A stretch of DNA of 35,504 bases, taken from positions 1-35,504 of the forward strand of contig CAYOGE010000037.1 in the NCBI GenBank assembly GCA_964403525.1, written 5' to 3'. The first letter of the stretch is position 1. Every line of letters begins with the position of its first letter. The notes beneath the pieces are model-generated. The model made no database searches. It saw only the letters and a list, made by a program, of their open reading frames with translations, and had not been told where the DNA came from. Origin of the DNA: JAJTGZ01 sp964403525 (GTDB lineage Bacteria > Planctomycetota > Phycisphaerae > Phycisphaerales > UBA1924). Made by a program: the position numbers and the translations under genes. Shown here piece by piece: positions 1-8,771 of this stretch.

Positions 1-1
1 G

Positions 2-325
2 CCCCCGCCGCCCACCCTCGCCGAGCAACTCGCCGCAGCGCTCGACACCGCGCGCACACGTCCGCTCACCGTCGAAGAGTCCGGCAGGCTCGAATTGCTG
101 CTGCTGCGCTACCTCGGCGCGGGCGAGGCAGCCGGCTCCGCCGACCTCGCCGCCGTCTTGCGCGCAGTGCGCCAGCGCGAAGAAACACGCCCGCTCGTCC
201 TCGCCGTTGAGCGCTGGCTCCACGCCGGCGAAAGCGGCGAGGCCGCACGCTCCCACGCCGCCGCCGCCCTCGAAGAACTCCGGCGCACACGCCTCAGTGA
301 ACCCAAGGTGGGGGTGCCCGCATGA
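2..325 (+). CDS. C-terminal part of an unrecognised Bat-operon protein (partial)
   Basis: The reading frame is open from the window edge and ends at a TGA that overlaps the next gene's ATG in an ATGA junction, so the two genes are translationally coupled. The visible 107 residues begin with a proline run and continue as an alanine-, arginine- and leucine-rich, apparently helical tail without obvious membrane segments. I do not recognise the family. In Bat (aerotolerance-type) operons a gene between the MoxR/DUF58 pair and the vWA genes is common, and this fits that position, but that is inference from context only. The N-terminus lies outside the window. Confidence 0.7.
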   Translation, partial: PPPPTLAEQLAAALDTARTRPLTVEESGRLELLLLRYLGAGEAAGSADLAAVLRAVRQREETRPLVLAVERWLHAGESGEAARSHAAAALEELRRTRLSEPKVGVPA

Positions 326-1221
326 CCTTCCTCCACCCCTGGGTGCTGCTGCTGCTGGCGGTCCCCGTGCTGCTGCTCTGGTCGATCGCCGCTCGAGGCA
401 CCGGCGCTGTGCTCCCTTTCGACAACCAGGCCCGCGCCGGGCGGCGCTGGCTCCGCTGGGTGCTGGGCGTGTTCGAGGTCGTTCCCCTGCTCCTGCTCGC
501 CGTTGCGCTGGTGATGATGGCCGGCCCGCAGACGATGAAGAAGCCCAAGGCTGAGCGCCTCCTCACCAACATCCAGATCGCCCTGGACGTCTCCGGCAGC
601 ATGTCCGGCCCGCGCTACCGCATGGCCTCAAAGGCGATCGTCGACTTCACGAGCGCCCGCGAGGGCGACGCCTTCGGCCTCACCATGTTCGGCTCCCACC
701 AGATCCGCTGGATCCCCCTCACCCGTGACCTCGCCGCCATCCGCAACGCCATGCCCTTCGCCGACCCCGAGCACCAGCCCATGCACATGAGCGGCACCGC
801 CATCGCCGCCGCGCTGCGCTTCTGCCGCGCGAACATGGAGGCAGAGGCCACCGAAGGTGACCGCCTGATCCTGATGGTCAGCGACGGCGCCAGCTCAGAC
901 CTTGACGGCGGCGAGAACGAGAAGGTCGCCCAGGAACTCAAGGATGCTGGCATCACCCTCTACCACGTCCACGTCGCCGAGGACAACATCCCCTCCGAGG
1001 TCGTCGACATGGCAAACGCAACCGGCGGCGGCGCCTTCACCGCAACCGACGCCGAAAGCCTCCGCCAGGTCTTCCGCCACATCGACAGAATGAAGCCCGC
1101 CCGCTTCGCCTCCACCGGCACCATCCCGATGGACCACGTCCGCCCATTCGCCATCCTGGCCCTGGCGCTCGCGGGCATCCACACCCTCGGGCTCCTCGGC
1201 GCGAGGTACACGCCGTGGTAA
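322..1221 (+). CDS. BatA-like von Willebrand factor A membrane protein
   Basis: This 299-residue protein has hydrophobic segments at about residues 7-23 and 52-68, a vWA domain from about 83 to 255, and a last membrane segment near 272-295. The metal-ion-dependent adhesion site is intact: DVSGS at 89-93, the threonine of SGTAI at 159, and the aspartate of VSDG at 188. This is the topology of BatA: two N-terminal helices, a periplasmic vWA domain and a C-terminal helix. The ATG overlaps the upstream stop by 4 bp and the stop overlaps the next start, so it belongs to one operon. BatA/BatB proteins are thought to assemble as a membrane complex assisted by a MoxR ATPase, but no MoxR gene lies in view. 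The family call is firm; the cellular role is inferred. Confidence 0.88.
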   Translation: MTFLHPWVLLLLAVPVLLLWSIAARGTGAVLPFDNQARAGRRWLRWVLGVFEVVPLLLLAVALVMMAGPQTMKKPKAERLLTNIQIALDVSGSMSGPRYRMASKAIVDFTSAREGDAFGLTMFGSHQIRWIPLTRDLAAIRNAMPFADPEHQPMHMSGTAIAAALRFCRANMEAEATEGDRLILMVSDGASSDLDGGENEKVAQELKDAGITLYHVHVAEDNIPSEVVDMANATGGGAFTATDAESLRQVFRHIDRMKPARFASTGTIPMDHVRPFAILALALAGIHTLGLLGARYTPW

Positions 1222-2210
1222 CACCCTGGCTAATCGCGATCGTGGTCGCGGCCGTCGCCGGGCTCGGCGAGTGGCTCCACGCACGGCGCATCGCCCGCGT
1301 CGCCCGCCTCGCCTTCGGCGACAGCGGCAAGCCCGCGGCCTGGACGCGCAGCGCCCCAGCCCTGCGCGTGCTCGGCCTCGCCGCCGCCGCGTGGGGCGCA
1401 TCGGTGCTGATCACCTACGACCCCGTCGGCGGAGACCAGACCCCCGCGCCGCGCGCATCCAAGCAACTGCTGATCGCCCTCGACGTCTCCCCCAGCATGC
1501 TCATCAAAGACGCCGGGCCCGAGGCCGAAAAGCTCACGCGCAGCCAGTGGGCCGGCAAGGTCGTCCAGGGTGTGCTCGACCGGCTCGACATGAAAGAAAC
1601 CCGCATCTCGCTCGTCGCCTTCTACACCAAGTCGATGACCGTTCTGCAGGACACCACCGACAAGAACGTCATCGCCAACATGTTCGACGGCCTCCAGCTC
1701 CACGTCGCCTTCGACCCCGGCCAGACCGACCTCGCCTCCGGCGTCAACGCCGCGCTGCAGATCGCCCGCCCCTGGGCCCGCCGCTCCACCACCCTCATCA
1801 TCGTCAGCGACGGCGACGCGCGCTCAGAGCTCGGCCAGGTCACCCTCCCCCCCGCCATCGCCGACACCATCGTCATCGGCGTCGGCGACCCCAACAAGGC
1901 AACCATCGTCTCCGGCCACAGCTCAAAGCAAGAGTCGCTCTCGCTCAAGACCCTCGCCGCGCGCCTCGGCGGCACCTACCACGAGGGCAACCGCCTGCAC
2001 CTCCCAAGCGAAGTCCTCGCCCGGCTCGCGATGATCAGCCCAAACGCCGGCGGCGACCTCGGCGCGCGCGACATCGCCCTCATCGCCCTCGGCGCTGGCA
2101 GCGCGATCACCGCCCTCATCGGCCCCACCCTCATGCTCGTGGGCCTCAAGCGCTCGCACGCCCGCGAGCGCCGCGCACGCGTGACAACCCTCACCGGAGT
2201 CGCCACATGA
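1215..2210 (+). CDS. BatB-like von Willebrand factor A membrane protein
   Basis: A second vWA protein of 331 residues starts with GTG inside the end of the preceding gene (7-bp overlap). It has an N-terminal membrane helix (about 4-20), another hydrophobic stretch near 50-66, the MIDAS motif DVSPS at 90-94, the GQTD threonine and VSDGD aspartate further on, and a C-terminal helix around 286-311. It resembles its neighbour in architecture but little in sequence, as expected for BatA/BatB paralogues that may pair through their vWA domains. The stop overlaps the next ATG (ATGA). The GTG start is chosen because it gives the N-terminal anchor and tight coupling. Confidence 0.87.
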   Translation: MVTPWLIAIVVAAVAGLGEWLHARRIARVARLAFGDSGKPAAWTRSAPALRVLGLAAAAWGASVLITYDPVGGDQTPAPRASKQLLIALDVSPSMLIKDAGPEAEKLTRSQWAGKVVQGVLDRLDMKETRISLVAFYTKSMTVLQDTTDKNVIANMFDGLQLHVAFDPGQTDLASGVNAALQIARPWARRSTTLIIVSDGDARSELGQVTLPPAIADTIVIGVGDPNKATIVSGHSSKQESLSLKTLAARLGGTYHEGNRLHLPSEVLARLAMISPNAGGDLGARDIALIALGAGSAITALIGPTLMLVGLKRSHARERRARVTTLTGVAT

Positions 2211-3070
2211 TCCTCAATCGCATCGCGTGGACCGTCTGGGCGCTCATCCCCGTCGCGGGCCTCGCCTACCACTTTGGGCCCGGCCAGCGCGCGTACACCG
2301 AAGACCGCGCCGGCGACCTCCTCGCCCAGGCCCGCAGGCTCGACGCCGCCGCAGAGACCGCTCAAGAGACCGCCTACTCAGCACACCTCGCCGCCCTCTC
2401 CGCCCGAAAAACGGCGATCGACTTGAAGACCGCCGAGTCCGCCGAAGCCGCAAGGTCCGCCGCCGAGGCAGAAGACGCCGCCTACTCGCAGGCCGCCGCC
2501 GCGTGGAACGCCGCCGCCGACAAGCTCCGTCAGGCCCACGAGATGCTCGAAGCCGCCGGCTCCGACAAGGCACCGGCCGTCCGCATCGCGCGCAACCGCG
2601 CGCTGATCCGCGCCGGCAGCATCGCCGAGGGTGTCGGCGACCTCGAAGCGATGCTCGACTCCCTCAGCGAACGCGGCGAGGCCTCCACCCCCCTCGCCGA
2701 CCACGCCCGCGAAGAAGCAGCCACCGGCTACTACTACGGCGCCCGCCTCCTCCGCGCTGCCGGCAAGCCCGCCAGCGAGTGGCGCGAAGTCTCCGGCCAG
2801 GCACGACAGAACTTCCGTTACCTCGCCGAGACCGGCGCCGACACGACCGACCCCGCCACCGCCCAGCAGCAGAAGAACCTCGAGCTCGTGCTCAACCTTG
2901 AGCAGAGCGACGCCGACGACCTCCAGGCCAAGCCCCTGCCCAAGTACAGCCCCCGTCGCGGCGCTGAGGGGCTCCGCCCGGGCAACCGGCCCGGCAAAAC
3001 CAGGCGCCCGCCAAACCGCAGAGACGGACGCGGCGCCGGCGGAGTCGGCGACATCGAGGGCGGCTGGTAA
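2207..3070 (+). CDS. Membrane-anchored alanine-rich helical protein of the Bat operon (BatC position)
   Basis: This 287-residue product begins at an ATG overlapping the previous stop by 4 bp. An N-terminal hydrophobic segment (about residues 5-22) anchors it. The rest is dominated by alanine- and glutamate-rich helices with tetratricopeptide-like periodicity (about 30-215), followed by a basic, proline- and glycine-rich tail. In Bat operons the gene after BatB commonly encodes a TPR protein (BatC), and position plus helical content suggest an equivalent. I cannot align a clear TPR consensus, so this is inference. A much longer open frame extends upstream in this frame, but it is antisense-like noise inside the vWA gene; the coupled ATG is preferred. 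Confidence 0.8.
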   Translation: MILNRIAWTVWALIPVAGLAYHFGPGQRAYTEDRAGDLLAQARRLDAAAETAQETAYSAHLAALSARKTAIDLKTAESAEAARSAAEAEDAAYSQAAAAWNAAADKLRQAHEMLEAAGSDKAPAVRIARNRALIRAGSIAEGVGDLEAMLDSLSERGEASTPLADHAREEAATGYYYGARLLRAAGKPASEWREVSGQARQNFRYLAETGADTTDPATAQQQKNLELVLNLEQSDADDLQAKPLPKYSPRRGAEGLRPGNRPGKTRRPPNRRDGRGAGGVGDIEGGW

Positions 3071-3107
3071 CCAAGCCGCCCCCGCAACAGACCAAGGACA
3101 GACGACC

Positions 3108-6100
3108 ATGACCAACACACCAACCCGTCGCGCAACGTTCGCAGCCTGCTGCACCGCGCTCCTCTGCTCGTGCGCCGCGGCCCAGTCGATCATGCCCGCG
3201 GTCCCGCTGCGCCCCATAAAGTCGGCCGCCCCCGTTGCGCCTCCCCCCGAGGCCGAGCCCCCCGCTCAGCCCGACGGTGGCTCCGATGCACCCTCACCCG
3301 GCGCTCAGCCCGGCCAGCCGGCCGGCCCGTTCTCCGCCGAAGAAATCGCCGAGCTCAAAGCGCAGCTCGAAGCCCTGGACAAAGACCGCCAGGACGAGAT
3401 GAAGGCCTATTACAAAGACCTCGGCTACGACCTCGACCAGCTCCTCGGTTACGCCACCGCCGCGAGCGCCGAGGCCACCCGCATCCGCGAGACCGTCGCC
3501 GCCATGCGCGACATGGACTTCGCACGCACGCCGCAGAACGTGCTCGCCGCGCGCTCCAGGCTCGGCTTCGGCCAGGTACCCATGCCCAACCCCTCCACCG
3601 CGCGCGGCGCCGACATCGCCCGCTGGCTCCACCTGCAGGTCATGGCCGGAGAGTGGGGCGTGCTCAACAGCTACCTCGCGCAGCGCTCAAAGCAGGAGGC
3701 GCAGCAGGTCTACTCGCAGATCCTCCAATCGCTCAACCGTGTCAACGCCGGGCTGCTGCCAGAAGAAGTCCTCGCATTCGCCGAAGCCTGCCCAGAAGAC
3801 CCCAAGCCCTGGCAGCTCACCGCCTTCGCCGGCATGCTGAGGGCGGCGTCTGAGAAGAACAGCCCCGGCCCGATGCTCGCGCAGATCAAGGCCGGCACCG
3901 AGCTTTTCGGCCCAGCCGACGCCGCCACCCGGCGCCGCACCGTCGAGCTCCTCGCCGGCGCCGGCCTGCTGCAGCAGGCGTACGAGTACCTCCCCTCACT
4001 CGCCGACGCCCGCGCCGCCGGTGATGGCGAACTGATCCTCGTCCACGGCCGCTACCTCGCCGACCTCGCCGCCAGCGCCGGCCCGGGACCTGAGGGCGAC
4101 GCCAACCGCGCAGACGCCTGGGCGCTCTTCTGCGAGGTGGCGCTCACCGACCGCGCATCCCAGCCCTCGCGCCAGGAAGCCATCAAGCAGGCCGTCGCCC
4201 TTATGACCCGCATGCCCCGCGCCCAGGTCACACCCTGGCTGCGCGACGTCTTCGCCAACGACACCCTCGGCCCCGCCGCGCTCCAGGCGATCGCCCTCAG
4301 CGCCGCCGGAATCGGTGACGCGAAGCAGGACGAAGAGCAGCGCGCACAGTCCATCCTCGCCCTCAAAGAAGCCGTCGACGTCCTGCTCGAACGAAAGGAC
4401 CTCGACCAGTCCGTCCTGCGCGTGCCCATGCGCATGCTCACCTCCGCCCTCGTGACCGAGATGGAAAACGCCGTCGCCCAGAAGGGCCGCCAGCGCACCA
4501 TCGCCAAGGAGGCCCAGCTCCTCCTCCGCGCCATCCCCAGCAAGGCCTGGTTCGATGCGCTCGAGCCCAGCCTCGCCGTGCGCGCCGGCAGGGCCTGCAT
4601 CGGCATCGCCACCATCGCCGACGAGACCGACCTCGCGCTCAACCTCGTCACCGACGCCGTCGCCCGCACGCCCGACCAGGCCATCCCCATCGCCGACTCC
4701 TTCCTCAAAAACTGGGAGATGCGCCTCGCCCCCAAGAGCGACATCGACCCCGACGCCATGATGTACTACTTCTGGCGCGAGGCCATCGCACAGGCCCCGC
4801 TCACCCGGGGTCGCCAGCGCCGCAACCTCGACCGCCTCGGTCGCCTCATCGACACCCTCGCCACCGCAGGCGTTGACGCCCGCACGCTCCCCACCCTCGC
4901 CTCTGCGTTCAAGGCCTGCCACGGCATCACCGAGGTCTACGACGCCGCCGACATCCAGCGCGTCTTCGGCCCCATCGAGCAGATCCCGCCGCAGACCTGC
5001 GCCGCCCTCGCCTCCACAATGGCCGCGAGCCTCAACGGCGACTGGCGCAACCGCGCCACCCAGGTGCAGCAGGGTGTGAAACGCACCGACACCGAGATCG
5101 CCCAGCTCGTCGACAAGGGTTACGGCATCGCGCTGGAGCTCATCGACAGCGCCATCGCCCACCGGCCCGACTCGTGGCGCTTCGCCGTCGTCAAGGCCAG
5201 CCTCGCCTACGACCGCATGCAGTTCCGCATCGCCCAGAAGCAAGGCGGGGACGCGGCCAAGCAGGCCGAGCTCAAGGCCCAGGCCTTCGCCGCGTTCGAA
5301 GAAGCAGCCGCGCGCTACGCAAGCGCCATCGCAACCGGGCAGGAGCGCGAAGACGTCGGCGTCTACGAGCGCTGGTTCGGCGCCGCCATGGGCACCTCGC
5401 AGCTCAACTTCATCAGCGCCGACGACCTCCCCACCGAGGCCGGCGAAGCACCCAAAGACGACCAGGTCGAGCGCATCCGCAAGGCCATCGCCGCCCTCCC
5501 GCCCGACGCCGCTTTCCGCCACATCAGCGACTTCGCCCGCGTCATCAGCGCCGCCGTCTCGCGCGCAGAGCCCGAGGTCAAGCCGCGCCTGGTCAAGCAG
5601 GCCCTCCGCGTGATCGGCGATCACCCCGCCGGCGCTTCGCTCCGCTCACTCCAGGAGCTCTACCGCGACCTGGTCAAAGACGAGATCAAGCTCCGCATGC
5701 TCATCGACGGCGACGACCGCGTCGGCACCGGCCGCCAGTTCGGCGTCCTCTTCTCCCTCCGCTTCACCAACTCCGTCGACCGCGAAACCGGCGGCTTCGC
5801 CAAGTACCTCCAGACCAACGCCTTCGTCCGCGTCGGCCGCCAGTACCAGGAGGTCAACTTCCGCGAGAAGCTCCAGAAGAACATCGAGACCACCCTCGGC
5901 AAGGGCTTCACCGTCGAGTCCATCGGCTTCTTCGACCCCTTCATGCCCCCCCGCGGCGTCACCGAGAGCGGCCAGGACGGCTGGCTCGAAAAGCCCATGG
6001 CGTACGCCGTGCTCACCCGCAAAGACCCCGCCGCCGACCGCCTGCCGCAGGTCACCATGGACATGCAGTTCGAGGATCAGACCGGCCCGGTCACCCTCGT

Positions 6101-6971
6101 GCTCCCCAGCAACACGCCGCCGATCGCCGTCGGTGCCGCGGCCGACGCCGCCGCGCAGCGCCCAGTGTCTGACCTCAAGGTCACCATGATCGTCGACCCG
6201 CGCGACGCCCGCGACCGCGAGAAGGACCGCACCATCAAGCTCGAGGTCGTCATCCGCGGCAAGGGGGCCGTCCCCGACCTCCGAGAGGCCGTCACCGGCA
6301 TCGACAACGCGATCGCCGGTTACGCGATCGAAGACAAGGGGATCGAGGCCAAGCCAACGGTGGTGATGCAAGACGGCGAGGCCTCCACCTCGCGCTTCGG
6401 CTACGGCCGGCCCAAGGCGCCCGAGGGTGGATATCCGGAGCCTGACGCGAGCGGCATCTACCGCCTCAACGTCGAGCGCTCCTGGGTCGTCACCTACACG
6501 CCAACGGGCACATCGCAGGGCGCAACCTTCACGCTGCCCAGACTCGCCAGCGGCGTGCAGGCCACCGTCGATTCCCGCTACTTCTCAGACATGGACCTTG
6601 TCCCGGTTGAAGGCGGCACCGTCCGCGTCGAAGGGCGCAACCCGCTCGCCACGATCCTCCCCGTCGGCGGAGCCGTCGTGCTCATCGCCGCCGGCGTCGT
6701 CGGCTACCGCCGCTTCAAGTCCGCCCGGTCGGCCACGCCCGCCGACGGCGCGTTCGCGATCCCCGAGCACATCACGCCCCTCAACGCCGTCATGACCCTC
6801 CGCCGCCTCCAGGCCGACCGCGCAGCAACCCTCGACGAGCCCCGCCGCGCCGACCTGCAGCGCGACATCGCCGCCATCGAGCTCAAGTACTTCGGCCCCG
6901 GCAGTTCCGAAACCCCCAACGGCGACCTCAGCGAGACCCTCCAGCGGTGGTCGTCGGCGACCGCGCAGTAG
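3108..6971 (+). CDS. Large exported, membrane-anchored protein closing the Bat-like operon
   Basis: This 1287-residue protein begins 37 bp after the preceding gene. Its N-terminus is a signal peptide with a hydrophobic, cysteine-containing core (about 8-25), followed by a proline- and alanine-rich linker and about 1000 residues of mainly helical, repeat-like sequence reminiscent of TPR/HEAT solenoids. A region around 850-1150 appears richer in beta structure. One membrane helix lies near 1181-1203, followed by a cytoplasmic tail of about 85 residues. The topology is thus outside-in with a large extracytoplasmic solenoid. The beta-rich membrane-proximal part and last position recall BatD, but it is much longer than BatD and I see no recognisable BatD motif. 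The family is not recognised; export and anchoring are well supported. Confidence 0.82.
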   Translation: MTNTPTRRATFAACCTALLCSCAAAQSIMPAVPLRPIKSAAPVAPPPEAEPPAQPDGGSDAPSPGAQPGQPAGPFSAEEIAELKAQLEALDKDRQDEMKAYYKDLGYDLDQLLGYATAASAEATRIRETVAAMRDMDFARTPQNVLAARSRLGFGQVPMPNPSTARGADIARWLHLQVMAGEWGVLNSYLAQRSKQEAQQVYSQILQSLNRVNAGLLPEEVLAFAEACPEDPKPWQLTAFAGMLRAASEKNSPGPMLAQIKAGTELFGPADAATRRRTVELLAGAGLLQQAYEYLPSLADARAAGDGELILVHGRYLADLAASAGPGPEGDANRADAWALFCEVALTDRASQPSRQEAIKQAVALMTRMPRAQVTPWLRDVFANDTLGPAALQAIALSAAGIGDAKQDEEQRAQSILALKEAVDVLLERKDLDQSVLRVPMRMLTSALVTEMENAVAQKGRQRTIAKEAQLLLRAIPSKAWFDALEPSLAVRAGRACIGIATIADETDLALNLVTDAVARTPDQAIPIADSFLKNWEMRLAPKSDIDPDAMMYYFWREAIAQAPLTRGRQRRNLDRLGRLIDTLATAGVDARTLPTLASAFKACHGITEVYDAADIQRVFGPIEQIPPQTCAALASTMAASLNGDWRNRATQVQQGVKRTDTEIAQLVDKGYGIALELIDSAIAHRPDSWRFAVVKASLAYDRMQFRIAQKQGGDAAKQAELKAQAFAAFEEAAARYASAIATGQEREDVGVYERWFGAAMGTSQLNFISADDLPTEAGEAPKDDQVERIRKAIAALPPDAAFRHISDFARVISAAVSRAEPEVKPRLVKQALRVIGDHPAGASLRSLQELYRDLVKDEIKLRMLIDGDDRVGTGRQFGVLFSLRFTNSVDRETGGFAKYLQTNAFVRVGRQYQEVNFREKLQKNIETTLGKGFTVESIGFFDPFMPPRGVTESGQDGWLEKPMAYAVLTRKDPAADRLPQVTMDMQFEDQTGPVTLVLPSNTPPIAVGAAADAAAQRPVSDLKVTMIVDPRDARDREKDRTIKLEVVIRGKGAVPDLREAVTGIDNAIAGYAIEDKGIEAKPTVVMQDGEASTSRFGYGRPKAPEGGYPEPDASGIYRLNVERSWVVTYTPTGTSQGATFTLPRLASGVQATVDSRYFSDMDLVPVEGGTVRVEGRNPLATILPVGGAVVLIAAGVVGYRRFKSARSATPADGAFAIPEHITPLNAVMTLRRLQADRAATLDEPRRADLQRDIAAIELKYFGPGSSETPNGDLSETLQRWSSATAQ

Positions 6972-7010
6972 ACCCCCAACCCTCCCGCTCCCGGAGGATC
7001 AAGCAGGAGC

Positions 7011-7070
7011 CCTTCTCCCAGCTCCGCTGGGAGAAGGTGGCCAAGGCTCTGCGAGGCCGGATGAGGGTGC
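7011..7070 (+). repeat. REP-like interspersed repeat, copy 1 (intergenic)
   Basis: This 60-bp segment begins with an inverted repeat (CTTCTCCCAGC ... GCTGGGAGAAG), followed by a conserved CTCTGCGAGG...CGGATGAGGGTGC block. A near-identical 59-bp version lies inside the serine dehydratase gene at 9852-9910, and a degenerate relative is at about 10409-10460. It lies 40 bp after the Bat operon stop and could fold in the mRNA tail. Confidence 0.85.
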
Positions 7071-7109
7071 ACGTTCCCTCTGCAGTGACCCGTCCCCCCC
7101 AAAACGAAC

Positions 7110-7138
7110 AACGCCGGCGTTCATCACGCCGGCGTTTT
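7110..7138. terminator. Bidirectional rho-independent terminator
   Basis: A perfect 10-bp stem (AACGCCGGCG / CGCCGGCGTT, 7110-7119 and 7127-7136) with a 7-nt loop is followed by TTTT on the plus strand and by a T-rich run (GTTGTTCGTTTT) on the minus strand. It would end both the Bat-like operon and the convergent tRNA gene. Confidence 0.85.
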
Positions 7139-7149
7139 CCTTGGGTAAG

Positions 7150-7224
7150 TGGAGGCAAGGGGACTCGAACCCCTGACCTCATCCATGCCATGGATGCGCT
7201 CTACCAAAACTGAGCTATGCCCCC
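7150..7224 (-). tRNA. tRNA-Ala (anticodon GGC)
   Basis: The minus strand folds as a 75-nt cloverleaf: acceptor GGGGGCA/TGCCTCC, D stem GCTC/GAGC, anticodon stem CATCC/GGATG with loop ATGGCAT, and T arm AGGGG-TTCGAGT-CCCCT. The anticodon GGC (complement of 7187-7189) reads GCC/GCU alanine codons. The G3:U70 wobble pair, the main alanine identity element, is present. CCA is not encoded, so it must be added after transcription. The gene converges with the Bat operon across a shared terminator. Confidence 0.96.
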
Positions 7225-7319
7225 AAGGGCTGTTCACTTGTCGCCCGGCCGCTCTCCGAACCGGGGCCGATGATAGCCCCGCTATCGGCATTCGCCAAGA
7301 CCCCCTGAAGACCGCCCCG

Positions 7320-7964
7320 TTACCCCGTCTTCACCACCGCCAGCCCGCATTCGGGGCACACCGCCACCCCGCGCACGTCGTACCCGCACCCGCGGCACCC
7401 GCCGCGCCGCCACCACATCCATCTTCTCCAAGCGCCCGGCCCCGCCAGCACAAGCAGCCACGCGCCCCCAAACAGCGATACATCCACCGCCATCCCCGGC
7501 CACCAGACCCGCGTCGGCAGCGGCTGCCGCACGTACCGCATGTTCTGCAGCCACTCGGGCGCCTCGGTCAGCCCTTCAATCGTCCCCCCCTCGATGCCCC
7601 CCCTCGTCCCCCACAGGCACCGCGCAGGCCACCCGATCAGCACCACATCCCGCGGCCAGATTCCGCGGGCGTTCCCCGCCCGCACAACCGCCGCGATGAT
7701 GTCCTCGTCCCAGTTCCGCACAGCACGCACGCGAGCAACCGCCTCCGCGCCGCTCTCGTCTCCGCTGATCACCGAAACGGTGTCCCACCACCGGTTCGTC
7801 TGGCGGAGCATGTACAAGTCGCCGTCGCCGTACCCCCCAAAGTCCAGCGCGCTGTTCATCACCGCGCCCACGTATGAAACAGCGAGCGTCGTCATCACCC
7901 CCAGCGCCACGGCGATGCCCGCCCGCAGCCCAATCCACACAAAGCCGCCGGTGCTCCGCTTCAT
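7320..7964 (-). CDS. Membrane protein with C-terminal zinc ribbon (second of a tandem pair)
   Basis: The 214-residue product has a membrane helix near residues 8-34, an extracytoplasmic segment of about 120 residues, a second helix near 158-178, and a C-terminal ribbon with CxxCGYDVRG and CPEC, four cysteines that should bind zinc on the cytoplasmic side. This two-helix plus CGYDxRG ribbon layout recurs in planctomycete genomes; its role is unknown to me. The ATG at 7964 overlaps the upstream gene's stop by 4 bp, so the two are co-translated. It is a diverged tandem duplicate of that gene. Confidence 0.8.
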   Translation of the reverse strand: MKRSTGGFVWIGLRAGIAVALGVMTTLAVSYVGAVMNSALDFGGYGDGDLYMLRQTNRWWDTVSVISGDESGAEAVARVRAVRNWDEDIIAAVVRAGNARGIWPRDVVLIGWPARCLWGTRGGIEGGTIEGLTEAPEWLQNMRYVRQPLPTRVWWPGMAVDVSLFGGAWLLVLAGPGAWRRWMWWRRGGCRGCGYDVRGVAVCPECGLAVVKTG

Positions 7965-8671
7965 GCGATCCCCCCGCACTCGGGGCACGCTGCGCCCGCG
8001 CCAAGCCCACGCCGGTCATACCCGCACCCGGCGCACCTGCCGCGCCGCCGCCGCGCCAGCGATCGCGCACCCGATACCGCCGCAAGCACAACAAACCACG
8101 CCGCACCCCACGCCACAGTGTCCGCCAGCAGGCCCGGCCAGATCGGGCGCAGCGGCATGATCGTCCGCCCGCGCGACGTCTGCCCCAGCACAAGGTTCCC
8201 CCTCAGCACCTCGCGGTACCCCGCCCCGGTGCTCGTCGGGTGCACCTGCTCGATCTTGATCGTCCAACTCTCACTCGCCAGGCACCGCCAGGGCCACCCG
8301 TGCGCCGCCGTGTCCACGCTTGTCACGCTCGCGCTCGTTTCACCAACGGGCGGGCGCGCGGGCGTTGCGACCCACGACGGCAGCAGCCGCTTCTCCCCCA
8401 GCGGCAGCACGCTGTCGCTTGGGCCCGGCCGATAGACCTGGTACCAATCACCCAGCCACCGCGACGAACGCGCGAGCTTGAACCCCTCGCCGCTCTCGTC
8501 AGTCCACGAATTCCCACCCTGACGCTGCAACGCGTGCACCGTCCACCCAAGATGGAGGGCCCCCAGAGCGAGCGGCCACGCGACAAACAGCGTCGTTCCG
8601 GCTCCGAGAAAGGCCGCGGTGACAGCCCGCCGCACCCATCTTCCGGTCTGCCCGCTCGGCCGTTCCACCAT
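7961..8671 (-). CDS. Membrane protein with C-terminal zinc ribbon (first of a tandem pair)
   Basis: This 236-residue protein has the same plan as the gene after it: a helix at about 16-44, an outside domain, a second helix at about 187-205, then an arginine-rich stretch and a ribbon CAGCGYDRRG ... CPECGG with four presumed zinc ligands. The ATG at 8671 is chosen over a GTG one codon earlier. It is divergent from the serine dehydratase gene with about 100 bp between them. Tandem duplication with strong divergence of the outside domain suggests recognition of different ligands, but no function can be assigned. Confidence 0.8.
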   Translation of the reverse strand: MVERPSGQTGRWVRRAVTAAFLGAGTTLFVAWPLALGALHLGWTVHALQRQGGNSWTDESGEGFKLARSSRWLGDWYQVYRPGPSDSVLPLGEKRLLPSWVATPARPPVGETSASVTSVDTAAHGWPWRCLASESWTIKIEQVHPTSTGAGYREVLRGNLVLGQTSRGRTIMPLRPIWPGLLADTVAWGAAWFVVLAAVSGARSLARRRRGRCAGCGYDRRGLGAGAACPECGGIA

Positions 8672-8771
8672 CACAGTCTATGGATGCGCCCCCCGCCAAC
8701 CCCCTCCCCCGCGCCGGGTGCCAGACCCGCCGAGCGACAATCGCCGCCACCGCTCCAACAATCACCCGCCG

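Noticed and set aside
1271..2206. Upstream extension of the third Bat-operon gene through the second vWA gene
   Set aside because: The extension is arginine/proline-rich shadow sequence, and the ATGA overlap gives a natural start with a membrane anchor.
3996..5624. A 542-codon frame on the minus strand inside the large Bat-operon gene
   Set aside because: Composition (Gly, Val, Glu, Asp rich) is that of a reverse-strand shadow, with no motif and with a clear plus-strand gene in the same place.
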